A stretch of DNA of 64,000 nucleotides from Medicago truncatula (lineage: Eukaryota; Streptophyta; Magnoliopsida; Fabales; Fabaceae): positions 61,918,494 to 61,982,493 of the forward strand of contig NC_053045.1 of NCBI RefSeq assembly GCF_003473485.1, read 5' to 3'. The number at the start of each line of letters is the position of its first letter. Position 1 is the first letter of the stretch. Under the pieces are notes generated by a model. That model searched no databases. It saw nothing but the letters and a program-made list of their open reading frames with translations, and had not been told where the DNA came from. The position numbers were made by a program, and so were the translations under genes. Of this stretch, positions 34,870 through 47,192 are shown piece by piece.

Positions 34870-35014
34870 GAGAATTGCTGTTTACACATGTTATAAGGCT
34901 GAGAAACACTAGTAAAAGACGAAAATGCCCCTGCGGCAGTTAACTACCGAAGTTTAGAATCTAGTGTTTTACTAGTGTTTCTCAGCCTTATAACATGTGT
35001 AAACAGCAATTCTC
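34870..35014. mobile_element. Perfect-arm MITE (145 bp) with 9-bp TSD
   Basis: The 48-bp arms at 34870-34917 and 34967-35014 are exact reverse complements around a 49-bp loop. CTTAATTTA is duplicated at 34861-34869 and 35015-35023. The perfect arms point to a recent insertion of a Mutator-type MITE. Confidence 0.93.
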
Positions 35015-35023
35015 CTTAATTTA

Positions 35024-35579
35024 AATAATTGATCTGAAGCATTTAACATGGGGATGTAATAACTTCCCAGCTATGGTCAAGTCACTTTTTGACCATTAGA
35101 TCAAATAAACAACACTGTTTTATTATGCTCACTCAACACTAAAAATTTTCACACTATTTTTCGCAACCATTCTCTTCCACTTTTATGCTTATCTTCTTCC
35201 AACCACCATCACTCTCCTCCAGATTGGCCATGTTGTGTACAGATTCATTGTATTAGAGCTATAAATTTCATTTAGAAATGCACAAACAAGTAGTTTAATT
35301 TAGATGTTTGTTTGCTTTCTTATTTATAAAACTTATTTTGACAACTGGTACTGTTTATATATACCGAGAATGAAGAACAAATAAATAGTGAGTCATGATT
35401 TGTAAATTGTTAAAATCTGTAATTTTGAAGAACCAACGAAAAGCAACCAATTACACCACAACAACCACCCATGATTTCCACTAAAACCAAAATTATGTAA
35501 TTTTAATTTAAAAAATTAAAAACGGTAACAGCTAGCTTCTCTCTCTGGTGGATTTTCATGGTTTTTCTACATTACACGT
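35024..35579. other. Intergenic, between two MITEs
   Basis: AT-rich DNA, nothing recognisable. Confidence 0.5.
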
Positions 35580-35590
35580 GCTACATAGCA

Positions 35591-36232
35591 GTGGATTTTA
35601 GGATGAGGGTCCAATTAAGTCTCTCACCGGTGGACCACGAAGGAAATACCGTTGGATGAAATGAATAGTTCCGATTTGTTAAAAATAATATTGAGAACTT
35701 TTACATTTGTTCACACACAATTTTGTCCCACATCTTCCCTTCTCCTTCTCCTTCTCCTATCACTTGCTGATCTTCCATCACCCCACCCTTCATTTTTATC
35801 AAATCAGATAACCTCTCACCATAACTTGAGCATAATTTTTCCTCCTACTCCACCCACGCCACTGCCATGCATCATCTACTAATTAATTAAGCCTTCGTCT
35901 TCATTTTTTATTTCATGCCAAAGCTTATTTAAGCAATTAAGAGAATAATTAATTGGACAGAGAGAGAAAAATCAATGGAATAGGGAGAAAGAACCATACT
36001 CCGATGACCACGAGAGGTTCCCCAATATGAGAAAAATGAAGGGTGGAGGTTGATGGAAGCCTGACAGGAGGAAGGAGAGGGGAAGAGATCATGGGACAAG
36101 ATTGTGCGTAAATAGATGTAAATATTCTCAATATTATTTTTAACAAATCGGATCCATTCATTTAATCTAACGATATTTCCTTCGTGGTCCACCGGTGAGG
36201 GACTTAAATGGACCCTCACCCTAGAATCCATC
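35591..36232. mobile_element. Mutator-like long-TIR element
   Basis: The arms (GTGGATTTTAGGATGAGGGTCC... and ...GGACCCTCACCCTAGAATCCATC) are imperfect inverted repeats extending about 200 bp, including CACCGGTGGACCACGAAGG. GCTACATAGCA flanks both sides (35580-35590 and 36233-36243), containing the expected 9-11-bp TSD. Open frames inside are TIR or filler sequence. Confidence 0.87.
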
Positions 36233-36258
36233 GCTACATAGCATTGTTGTTTTTAAAA

Positions 36259-36964
36259 AGAATATGCATTTCGTCCCTGTAATTTGGACGCGTTTTGATT
36301 TTCTTTCTTATAAAAATATTTTTTTTAAAAAGGTCCCAGACCCCACTTTTTTGTTGACATGAGATGGCTTTGACCACGTGGCAGTTGCTGAATGTGCAAC
36401 TTTTACCACGTGGCAGTCCATGTCATTAAAAAAATCTGAAAATTATTTTTTAAAATTAAAAAATCATAAAAAAAATCCAATTTTTTTTTTTTAAATATGA
36501 AGAAAAAAATTGCCAGTTAGTGTTTTTTAAATCTGGAAATAATTTTTTAAAATAAAATTAAAAATTATATAATCTCAAAATTTATAACTTTTGAAAATAT
36601 AATTTTTAGTATTTTCGGAAAAAAAATGTAAAATATAATTTTCAAAATTAAAAAAAAAATGAATTTTCGAAATGAATTTTCCGATTTTGAAAAGAAAAAA
36701 AAATTAATTAAAAATCGAAAAATTTTATTTTCAGTTTTTTTTTCCAATTTTTTAATTTAAAAAAAAAAATTTAGAATTTTGAAAAAAATTAATTATGTGG
36801 TGCCACCTGGCAAAAGTTGCACAGTCAGCAACTGCCACGTGGCTAAAACCATGCCACTTCAACTGAATAGTGGGGTCAATGACCTTTTTAAAACAAAACA
36901 AAAAAATTGCAGGGATGTTTTTAATTTTATTTTTTTTTACAAGGACGAATTGCATATTTAAGCC
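36259..36964. mobile_element. Mutator-like long-TIR element adjacent to the previous one
   Basis: The left arm carries ATGCATTTCGTCCC and CCACGTGGCAGTTGCTGA. The right arm carries the complements, ending GGACGAATTGCATATTTAAGCC. TTTTTAAAA is duplicated at 36250-36258 and 36965-36973. The core is extremely A/T-rich. Confidence 0.9.
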
Positions 36965-37269
36965 TTTTTAAAATCAATACAAATGTGACTCTAAGAGCAT
37001 TCATAACGCATGTACTCATTTTTTGGTACTTAAACGAGTATCACGTGTACTAACTCATTCATAAATTTGTGTGAGATGTTAAGTTGGTGTTAAGCTGGTG
37101 TCTCATTGTCTTTTCTATGAGTGATTGTGGGATCCTTACAATTGTATGGCAAGATAATTGTGGGATCTCACACAATTTTTTTAAATAATGCTCATTAATC
37201 AACTATCAATAACTTAATATCATTATATTTTAATTTTTTAATATTAAAAAAGTGTGGATCCAATTTAAG

Positions 37270-38415
37270 TTTTTTTTTTTTAACAATAAAAAATGAAATA
37301 TATATTAAAACACCAAAAGCAACTCTCCTAGCACAAGGTGTGCCAAAAGAATTACTTTACAAGAACATAGTCATACAAACAACCAAAACAAACCATTAAG
37401 CAATGCCCAAGCATTGGATGGGACTTTAGCACCACCTATCTGTACCAAACCTAAAAACAACTTTTTTGGCTTTCAACCAGGCTAAAGACAAATATTTAAC
37501 TTTATCTAACAACCTGGGAATAGAAGTTACAACATTTTTGAAAAGCCTGTTATTGCGTTCGTTCCATAAAACCCAAACACACAAAAGCCAAATAAGCTGA
37601 AGAAAGTCACGAGCCGCTTTACCACCACCTGACAAATTCACAAACTGAAGAAAATGATCGAGAAGAACATTGGTATCAACACCTACGATACCCAGCCAAT
37701 GGCGCACCAGAGGCCATAAAGAAGAAAAAACATCACATGATAAAAACAAATGTTGCGCCGTTTCACTCATGCCACAATCCGTAACACACATAGCAGCTTC
37801 TGTGTCAATTACCCGTCTATGGACCAAATTAACTTTTGTAGGCAATCTATCACGAAGCAACCGCCAAGCAAATAAAGATACCTTCAACGGCACCTGTTTA
37901 TGCCAGATCAAAGATGTTGCAGGATCCCTAAGAGGAACGTCCTTTGAAGTCAACAAGTGATATGAACCGCGAACAGTGTAACCCTGAATAGGATCTGGCA
38001 ACCACACCCACCTGTCTGAAACAAAATCTTGCAGAGAAACATCAGTCAATAAAGCCCTATACTCCTATAATTCCTCCTCCTCCCATGCCCACAACCTCCT
38101 CCTCCACTTCCAAGCCTCCCCACCCTGCTCAACACCAAGAGAGAACAAACCTGCCATCGTAATGGATTTGTTCTCAGAAAGATCAAACAACCTAGGAAAC
38201 CGCTCACAAAAAGAAACCGAACCTAACCACTTATCGTACCAAAACAAAGTGTCTGAACCATCCCCTAACTTCTTAGACACACACTCCCCGAACCAGTCTC
38301 CACCAAAATCATCTCCCCCATCTCTAATCCGTCCAACCTCCCTCCACCAAGAAGAACAACTCTGACCCCCAACCTCCCACCTACTTCGCCATAACGGTGA
38401 GGGAGGGGGTAGCAA
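37270..38415 (-). pseudogene. 5'-truncated LINE (reverse transcriptase zinc-binding tail)
   Basis: On the minus strand the frame at 38049-37426 encodes the C-terminal zinc-binding module that follows reverse transcriptase in plant L1-type elements (SLIWHKQVPLKVSLFAWRL..., CDVFSSLW..., VLWNERNNRLF). The piece upstream (38415-38065) is in the same frame and carries the matching N-side segment (LGDGSDTLFWYDKWLG); one in-frame TAG separates them. The 3' end is a poly(A)-like run (T-tract at about 37270-37281 on the plus strand). The catalytic reverse transcriptase and endonuclease are absent, typical of 5' truncation on insertion. Confidence 0.88.
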
Positions 38416-39482
38416 GGTTATAAACTTTTCTCAAGTAAGACTTTGCATCTTATAACCAAAATAAACTTTCCTCACCTACAACGCGGAAATTTAAGATTGA
38501 TGTCTTAAGTAAGACTTTGCATCTTATAAACTTTTCTCACCAATGGGTGTACCTAATAGGTACTAATTTTTAAATGTTTGAGACCCAAATCTAAGATTCC
38601 ATATATAGAAGAAAAAAATACTCCCCAACATTCTCCTCCACGGTGCCCACGCTAAAAGCCACCGCTTTTTCTTGGTGGGAACCGGCCTTTTTGTTTTAGC
38701 GTTCTTTCTAACTTTGTTGTGTGGTCGGGAGTGTCTGAGTTGGTGAATTTCGTTTTTGTCAATTCAATGTTTGCTTAGTGCATGCATGTCAAGCATGTGT
38801 AATACTAGCAACACTCATTTTAACACATTTTTCTTAACACTTATTCTGTTATTATGTGAAATACACGTGGGTCACACCACTTTATGAATGAGTCTCATGA
38901 AAAGTGGTGATACTCACATGTATTTCATCGAATAAGAGATTCATATATATTATAGCGAAATTGTGAGCAAATTTCCCGGTACATTGATTGTGGTCGAAGA
39001 GCCACCACTCTATCTCTCCTTGGATTTGTTATATGACACTATTTGGTTTAGAGCAACCACATATGTAAGTTTGAATTTGTCACAAAAATAAAAATTAAGT
39101 TGGACATCACACTTTAATCTAAGACCCTAAGGCAGTTGGTTTATGTGTCTTTTATTTATAAAGTGTTTAACATTCACTTTTCTAAGCAACATGCATCTTT
39201 TTTTGTTGAGGGATAAACAATGTGAGACTTGTATAACTCATAATCCCACTTACCCGAAATAATTGATCTATTTTCATAAAAAAAAAAAAAAATTGTTATG
39301 AAATAATTGACTTTTCAATTTTTAATACAACATGAATTACTTATTTTTTTGTCAATTTTTTTTTTTTCAACTCTACTCATTAATACTACTTGCATCACTT
39401 TCAATTCAATATTTTTGTTTGGGTACACCAATTCAACATATTTTGGATTGGTTTTGAGGCAAAATCTCATCCAATCTTAAGA
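38416..39482. other. Intergenic, small direct repeat
   Basis: AAGTAAGACTTTGCATCTTATAA occurs at about 38434 and 38507 just beyond the LINE end. 39080-39200 resembles 46185-46310 (CACACTTTAA...TCTAA...ACC...TAAG motifs), possibly decayed LTR sequence. Confidence 0.5.
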
Positions 39483-39490
39483 TAAATTAT

Positions 39491-39674
39491 AGAGTAATGA
39501 TATTTCAACAACTTTTGTGCTACAACTTTTGGGACAACCTTGTTATGCTCTCTTTTCATTGGTCAAAAACAATGGAGAGAGAAAAAAGAAGAGAGAGACT
39601 AAAAAGATAATGTGAGTATGAAAGAGAAAATTGTATAAAAGTTGTACAAAATAGTTGTACAAATATCATTTCTC
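39491..39674. mobile_element. Short MITE, copy 2, with 8-bp TSD
   Basis: It belongs to the same family as 21472-21655 (TAATGATATTT... / ...AAATATCATTTCTC ends and an AGAGAGAAA-rich centre). TAAATTAT is duplicated at 39483-39490 and 39675-39682, which suits a hAT-type MITE. Confidence 0.8.
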
Positions 39675-39682
39675 TAAATTAT

Positions 39683-40650
39683 ATGTGGCTCAGTTTGATT
39701 CGGTTTTGGATGACTAATTTAAAAAAGATGTGATTCGATATAATTTATATGGGTTAATTTTGGTCGGTTTGTAGATATCTAAATTAAAAATTGAAAATTT
39801 TTTATTAATAAAATTATTATACAAATATGGTAAAACAATAAGTTTGATACAAAATAAAACATATAATTTATTAAAAAAAATAAAAGTACTGAATATCAAT
39901 GATTTATTATTTAAATTGCGACATGTATTTAAGAACGGGACGGAAGTACGAAATATGTCGATTATTTTGAGAGATAGCCAGGATTTGCCACGCACATCTT
40001 TCCACATGTAATATCCCCTAAAAAAAACTTTTATGTATGTGACAAACAAAAAAAAAACACAGTTTCTAACAGATATTTTTTTCCCACCTGAGATGTTTGT
40101 GAGTTTGACCCGACAATCTAAATCACCGGATCCATCTGAAACGGAGCCTCCCTACTTCGCTATTCCGTGTGGTGTGGTTAGTTTAGTTACACATTTCTCC
40201 ATTGTTTTTGCATTTCACTTTCTTGTCTTTTTCAATGTTTTTCTCTTTTCGCTTTATTTCTTTAACACCATTTTTTGAAGTCAATGCATTTCAACACTAC
40301 TATTCAAACCTACGAGTACTTGAAGGTGTAGAACTGATTTTAATGTTTGGATTTTTTTGAGTAGAATTGATTCTAATTTGAAGCCAGGATTTGTAGATTT
40401 TGATTTCAAACATAATTTTTACACTCAAATATATCTTTCAACTCGGAATAAGCCTATATTCAAACATAAATTACTTCACGGTAAATATGATTTGGAAGTG
40501 GTTTTGGTCTCCCTATCAAACAAGAAGGAATCCATATCCAAATCAAAACATCACTATCTCACTCAATTTTCACATTCTCATTTTTCCACCACTAAAACAA
40601 GTATATGGCTTAAAACTAGAAGAAATATATATATATTTTTTTTTTGCAGG
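39683..40650. other. Upstream region of the first BNR gene, no exon confirmed
   Basis: Open frames at 40033-40278 and 40357-40668 are translated but not recognised. A signal-peptide exon like that of the second BNR gene was looked for here and could not be identified with confidence. 40280-40640 has the low-complexity look of MITE DNA. Confidence 0.45.
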
Positions 40651-40669
40651 AGATTGTTTAACTTTTAGG

Positions 40670-43234
40670 ATGGAGAATAGATGTCCAATATACGGACCAC
40701 TGACAGAGGAGTTAACTTTTCTTGAAGGCTCAGCTCCCTTCAATAATTGTCATGCTTCTACCATTGTCGAGGTTATGGAATAAAAAATTAAATTTTCCCT
40801 TCAAAAAAATGTTATACTGGAAATTGGAATCAATACAATGTTGATTTCTGCAGTTTGATAAGGACCACTTTTTGGTTGCCTATTTTGGGGGTACATCAGA
40901 GGGGGCACCCGATGTCAAGATATGGTTGCAGACTTGCAAAGTAAATAAATTTATATGCCGTACGCCCCATGTCTTTACAATCATATGAATGTAGGCATTC
41001 TCATATAGATATGTTAATCTGTGAATAGTTTGTTTTATAAATGTCAAGTGTGCTTTGAAAAATTGGAGACTAATTTTTTTATTTGTAATTAGTCAGTCAT
41101 AAACTATGATGTCTTTGTACCTTCAATATGTATAGGAGGAGAGTACTAAGCTCTGACATTTTGAATGCTTCATTAACTTTCTGAACACAAATTTTGTGCT
41201 TAGAATGGAAGATGGGAATCACCTGTAATTGCTGATGAACAACCAAATGTTCCTATGTGGAATCCTGTACTATTCAAACTTCCATCAGATGAGCTACTTC
41301 TATTTTACAAGATAGGCCAAGAAGTTCAAAAGTAAAGTTTACATTTTTTGTCCTCTTATTACATCTATTTTTCTCTTGTGAAAGAATTTTATGTTCCATT
41401 GCTTTTATGTATGGTAGTTGAGACAGTTGGGCTGGGTTTGCTCTATTTTTCCTTTGTCATACATTTATGATATTTTTTGTTCAATTTCGCTATCCTGCAT
41501 TGCATTAAAGACTTAAATGCATTCGTGAGATTTCTATTTGTAGCTTTCTTCATTAGACTTTTTTTCTTCCAAATATTTTTATATTTATTTGAGATTTCAT
41601 GAAAACATGCATATTTATAAATTATGAATCAGCTAGCAAATCTTGTGATATATATGACAAAGATAATTTGGTCACCTGAGTGAAATTATTAATGATACTG
41701 GCCTTGGCTCTAGATAAAACTCTGCAATACTGTATCTTATTAGCTTTCTCAGTTCACGGGTTACTTGCCTCTTATTACTTCTACTTTACGAAATGTGGTT
41801 AACTCAGCAGTTACAATAATGATAACATTTATAGAATACTGATGTCAGAACAGTTTCGGCACGTAATTTCATATTTGTAAGTAAAATACACCTCAATTTG
41901 AACAAGGGCTTTGGCTAGAATGAAGTTGTTTATCTCTAAATAAAAGCCACCTTACCTCCCTCCCCACACCCGCTGTTAGCACCATGTTATTTTGAGTTTG
42001 TTATTTGTCTCCCTTTCACATCAGAATACTTAGTTTGTTCAATTTCAGATGGAGTGGATTCGTCAAACGCTCCTATGATAAAGGAAATACTTGGACAGAA
42101 AGAGAGCAACTTCCTCCTGGTATATTAGGACCTATAAAGAATAAGGTACACCAGAATCTATTTCCTTCTATTTTATCTATATCAAGAGTTTTGGAATTTA
42201 TAGCAATACTTACTAGTTCTGGATTTAATTACTATTTCTCAGCCCATTTTGTTAGAAAATGGCCATTTAATTTGCGGATCGTCTGTTGAAAGCTGGAACT
42301 CTTGGGGTGCCTGGGTTGAGGTTGTAACTTTACTGATCCTAATTAAGCGGTTGTTCCAAAGATGCTCTGAAATGTTAGTGGGGTTACATTTTTTGTTTTG
42401 GTGTGCAATAGGTCACGTCAGATTTTGGCAGGTCATGGAGCAAGCATGGCCCGATTTACATCGAAAATGAACCTCTAAGTGTGATTCAACCAGTACCTTA
42501 TCAGACTGCAGACGGGAAACTACGTGTCTTACTACGATCCTTTGATGGCATTGGTAGAGTATGTATTTCAGAATCATCAGATGGTGGCCAGACTTGGGGA
42601 CATGCGAAACCTACTCAGCTTCCTAACCCAAATTCAGGTAAATTTTGGTAGCTGTATATTACATGCTATTTTTGCTGCATAATTATGACAGTTGTATTTA
42701 ACTATAACTATACGAACTAGGTTGATCATGGATTTGATTGATTTTGACGTTCTTTACTTCACCATATGTATCCCTTTATAATTCTTTGCTACTTAATTTG
42801 TTTCGAGCATTAATGGCGCATCCACCTACTCTCGTATACTAGGTATTGATGGGGTTAAGCTTCGAGATGGCCGTATATTGCTTGTTTATAATACTACATC
42901 GAGGGGCATACTTAAAGTTGCACTTTCTAATGATGATGGTGATTCTTGGTATGAGGCTCTCACATTGGAGGATTCTTCTGGAATGGAATTCTCCTATCCT
43001 GCTGTTATCCAAGCTAGTGATGGGCTAATACATATCACCTATACATATAAAAGGACACAAATTAAGGTACACACTTAAAATTTATGTAGTAGCTGTCTTT
43101 AAACTGTAGGTTTCAGTTTGGAGATAGTTGAGTGTCTTTCTATAAATTAATGTGAGATTCCTTTCATGTATTTCCTGGTAATATTAACCCCCTAATCTTT
43201 TCTTTGGCAGCATGTTACTCTTCGGCCAAATTGA
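40670..43234 (+). CDS. BNR/Asp-box repeat (sialidase-like) protein, copy 1, 5' end uncertain
   Basis: Family members fold as beta-propellers with Asp-box repeats; the substrate in plants is unknown. Exons: 40670-40771, 40854-40940, 41204-41331, 42049-42145, 42243-42320, 42412-42637, 42843-43066, 43211-43234. All introns are GT-AG and phases match, giving 321 aa. Four Asp-boxes are visible: [24 protein letters not shown] and SNDDGDSW. Other landmarks are [40 protein letters not shown] and [14 protein letters not shown]. The exon structure equals that of the gene at 49594, exon for exon, except that no leader exon is found. The ATG used lies inside the homologue of exon 2, 20 nt after a plausible acceptor. 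The gene may start further upstream or have lost its signal peptide. Confidence 0.85.
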
Positions 43235-43600
43235 TGTGGAGTAAATTTTCTCAAGTAAGCAGAGACAAGTACTGTTGTCTGTCTCTAATTACATGGTTTT
43301 TTATTTCTTCTGTATTTTAATTCATTATCAGAACTATCCTACTGGTACTGTTTGTTTGCTACAAACTCTTAAATTCATGTTATATTTGCAGAACATTTGT
43401 GCATCAGTCTTCACACATTTGTTTGTTTCTAATATTTCATACGGAAGCAAAAAATTATCCTTGCACAGAACACAGTAGACATCTATATATATACATGGAT
43501 ATAGTTGCAAAAGTGGATCCCCCCCCCAACTATTAACTTTGTGATTGAAAAATTAATGTGTTTGAGAATAATTTAAAGTGAGTTTAGAAGTGTTTTTTTT
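43235..43600. other. 3' flank of the first BNR gene
   Basis: This holds the presumed 3' UTR and short A/T-rich DNA, with a run of nine or more cytosines near 43518. No gene. Confidence 0.5.
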
Positions 43601-43604
43601 ACTG

Positions 43605-43860
43605 TAAGTTGTTAGTTTAGTTGTTAATTCAAGTTTACTTGGTGATATAATCACACTCAGTGGTTAATCACATTTAGTGTTTTTGTTTGTTAAGAATTTG
43701 TTACAAGTTTGTTAGAAACTAGCTTATATAGTTAGGGTTTGTTACATAGCTTGTGCTTCAAGCAACCTAACTAGTTCTAGTATATAAGCTACCTCTTTGT
43801 ACATTTGTATATACATCAATAATACAATTTCACATTCTTAATTCTCATCATCTATTCTCT
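43605..43860 (+). mobile_element. Possible copia-type LTR fragment
   Basis: It starts TGTTAGTTTAGTTG, has a TATAAGCTACCTCTTTGTA promoter-like segment and ends with CAATAATACAATTTCACA..., as Ty1/copia LTRs in legumes often do. No partner LTR, internal region or clear TSD was found, so this is tentative. Confidence 0.4.
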
Positions 43861-43869
43861 TTTTTCATT

Positions 43870-43910
43870 GAGTTGTGTTATTTGAACATCCATATATGTG
43901 ACAACTTTTC
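43870..43910. mobile_element. Truncated end of the short MITE family, copy 3
   Basis: About 40 bp (GAGTTGTGTTATTTGAACAT...) match the left end of the copy at 59411 almost exactly and then diverge. The other terminus is missing. Confidence 0.6.
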
Positions 43911-44028
43911 TCATTCTCTCTAAAACAACAAAATCTCAAAACCCTGGAACATTGCTTGAGTTTCAAGCTTCTAAGCTGCGCTAACATAAGTGAGATTAGA
44001 AGAGCTGATTCTGGTTAAATGATAAAAT

Positions 44029-45254
44029 AGTACTCCCTCAATTCCTATTTGCAAATTCACAAAGACCAAAAGAGTACTTTCAAATGAGTTAATGCTGATT
44101 ATTTTTTCACTGAGATATCCTTAACACTCATTAAATGAAACTCACTTGTACAAGAATGTGAACTTTTTTTTTTTTTGATAGGAGTAAAATAGGCCTCAAA
44201 ATAAAGTAATATAAAAAGAATTTCAATAATTATACATTTGTATTATGTTTTTCTTATAAATAGAACTACAGATATTATCGTTTTTAAAATGTAACTCAGG
44301 TTTCACATCCAGAGTAAAAAAAGAAAAACTAAGCAAAAATAAAACAGTAGCAGCTCTTGTATAATTGGCAAGCAAAGTAAACTAGACAAGAATCCTCATA
44401 AGCTATGTTATCAATAGCGCACTATAGCAGAATAGCATAGCAGTGGCAGTGTTTGGGGCATTACCATCTCCCCACAAGCCGCCTCCTAGCGACCGCGAAT
44501 TGCGACAATCCTGCTTCTGCTATCCCGCTATAGCAATCTAGACTCGCTAAAGTTGTGCCTAATGGAAATGAGGAGTTGGATGTGGAAGAACAAGAGTTAT
44601 GAATCAAGTGATAAACAAGATAATATTGATTTGGTGGAACTTAGAATAGAAGTGAAGATGAGGCAGACACAGATAGGAAAGCATGGTTTTGATTACTTTT
44701 AGAACCTTATTTTGGAATTTTGATGGGATGTCGTTTTGATTACATTTAGAATCTTTTTTGATGGGAAATGACAAGTATTTAGGTACCATATTGGAATCTA
44801 TGTTAACTTTGTATATTTTTTTGAAAACCCGGTATTCGATCCAAAAACCGACTAATCTGAGGGGACTAATCCCACCGCCCATTTGCGGGGGCTCCGTTTA
44901 AAGCCAGAGCATAGCTCCGCATGGACTTAGCCCACCGAAATTGGATGTTAACTTTGTATATTGTTTTTTAGTCTTCACAATAGCGGTCATCTTGCTATCC
45001 GCCATACCGTATTTGGGATTTGGCACTACACGGTGCCATATGGGATTTTAACAACATAGCTCATATGTATATTTCGGAAGAAGAAAAAAAACATATTTTA
45101 TTCGGTCATATTTCTAAGCAACTTTTGCTTTTTCATATTCATTAAATAATGTATGTATCTTGATTATAATATAGTCTAAATACATCAGTTATTTAATAAA
45201 TCTAAAGGAAAAAAAAACAAAAATTATTTATAAATGTGACCGAAGGGAGTAGCT
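44029..45254. mobile_element. Stowaway-like MITE split by another repeat
   Basis: TACTCCCTCAATTCC at 44029 and ...GACCGAAGGGAGTA ending near 45252 are inverted ends (CTCCCT..., TA duplication). At about 44395-45065 lies a second repeat with ends CATAAGCTATGTTATCAATAG and TTTTAACAACATAGCTCATATG, rich in CTATAGC motifs. This nested reading would explain the unusual length for a Stowaway element. Confidence 0.5.
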
Positions 45255-47100
45255 CACAAATAATGGACGATCAATGGTAAACTATAACAAATCCTAAATT
45301 AGTTAAGTTGCCACCACAACGAAATCAATTAAACTCGCAACAAATTATTTTATATTTTTTTTCTTTTTGAAATGTACCTGAATTACACACTACTCACTAA
45401 CGTAACTATTTTCACTGTCAACTCTTGTTTCAGACTTTCAGTATTATCCAAGGGAGCACTTAATAGTTCCTTGAATAAAAATAAAAATCAGGGTTTATTG
45501 AAATGCATATGCTAAGGTCTTTCAAACCTATTTATATCACTTTGACAAATATCATTACACGCAAGTTCTAAAATCTCATTTAACTATTTGTAAGGAGCAA
45601 AAGAAAAGGAAGGGTCTGCAACTACAAAGCAGTAATAGAGAAAAATTAGAGATTTGAAGGGAAAGAACTCCTTAGGAGGTGAGTGACCTCCTCGAACAAC
45701 AAAGAAAACAAATTCTGCATATTCATTCTTTAAGGAGGGAAATAAACTCCTCATACCTTTGGACTCCGAACGCCAATGGATTCGAGTACACGTTTACCTG
45801 AATTTGTATCTATGATCTTGGTCTATTTTTAAAATTCCAACAACAATCACGACAAACATTCCATCTATCCAGGACTTCGTTAAATTCATTTGCAAATGCT
45901 TGTTGGGAAAATCAACCGGTTCCATTATTTGAGTATTGCAATAATTTTTTTCCCAATATTTAATCACTTCCAGCATCTTGATTCAATTTAACATTCTCTT
46001 CTATTACATAAATCCATGGAAATACATTAGTATTATTTGCTAGTAAGTACTCGGTTGTATTGCAGTGTTTCATTCATCATCTTAAACTAATAGAGTTGAA
46101 CTTTGGCTGAGAAACCGTGGTGAGTAATGGTACCCACTCACTCTATCTTTGCTATGATGTGAAGTGTGAGAACCGGGAATCCCAATATAAGTGAGTCCAA
46201 CACCACACTTTAACCTAAAACCTTAAGATATTGGATTTATGGGTCCTATAATTTATAAAATTCAATCCCCATTTTTCTAAGTAACGTGAAACTTTTAATT
46301 CACACTTTCTACACAACAATCTTCTTCTCATGTGTAAATATAAGTATGTCAATTCATTATGCTCCCACTTAAGGAAGTTTTTTCATCTACATACACTTAC
46401 TTGCACCGTTGGTGTGACATTCAGTGGAGCACGCCATCAAAACACTGTGATAGAAAGACTTTCAACACAAAGAACCGATCAAATTCTTATTAAATCATCA
46501 TGTAAGATACCACCTTTGCAAAAAGATGGGGAGTCCGGAGGATTATCCTCCTCGTGACCCAACACTTTTGAATCTCCTTACACGTTCGCTCCACCCACAC
46601 ATCTAGGCCTTTTTGTATGATTCATCAATACCATACCATGTCATTTGATTGTCGTCTTCTTTTTATTCTATTATTCCACTATACTTCTCTCATTCATTTC
46701 ATAATACCACAAGTCGCAACAAACTATAGCTAATAATAAATTACATATACAATTATACATTCTTATAACATTTCGTATCTGAGTCCATCAAAAAGACAAC
46801 GTGCAATTGTTGCAATCCAACTACAGACGATGGTATAAGTATTTTAGTTATGTTGATATGGAAAAGAAAAGGAGAACTTGATTAGATAGAAGTTGAAAAA
46901 TGATATTGATGAAGAAGAATTAATGTTTTTTCTTCTTCATTTTGCAACAGTTACCACTTTTGAAAATGTTAAGGACTAAAGTAACTAACAAAGTGAAGAG
47001 CGGACATTTTAGGGATCAATGTAGTGGTTTGCCCATTTCAAATTTCATCAATTATTAATCATAATTATTGACCATTAAAAATATTAAATATTAATCATAT
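45255..47100. other. Intergenic with LTR-like debris
   Basis: 46080-46560 has segments resembling LTR sequence (GTGAGTCCAACACCACACTTTAACC..., later CATCACTCCC-type parts), with similarity to 39080-39200. Frames of 60-75 codons there are not recognised. Otherwise nothing. Confidence 0.4.
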
Positions 47101-47139
47101 TATAAAAAACCCTCTTATAAAAATAAAAAAAAATAAAAA

Positions 47140-47192
47140 AAACCCTAATACATCTTTTCTCACAAGAAGAAAACAAAAACCCTAATACATCT
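47140..47192 (+). promoter_or_regulatory. Duplicated telo-box in the leader of the second F-box gene
   Basis: AAACCCTAATACATCT occurs at 47140-47155 and again at 47177-47192, about 260-310 bp before the start codon. AAACCCTAA is the plant telo-box, a frequent promoter/leader element. Function here is inference. Confidence 0.4.

Noticed and set aside
40033..40278. Upstream frame as signal-peptide exon of BNR copy 1
   Set aside because: Hydrophobic stretch is present, but there is no matching splice donor in the right phase and no similarity to exon 1 of copy 2.
46330..46557. 75-codon frame as a gene
   Set aside because: It lies in sequence resembling LTR debris and has no recognised domain.
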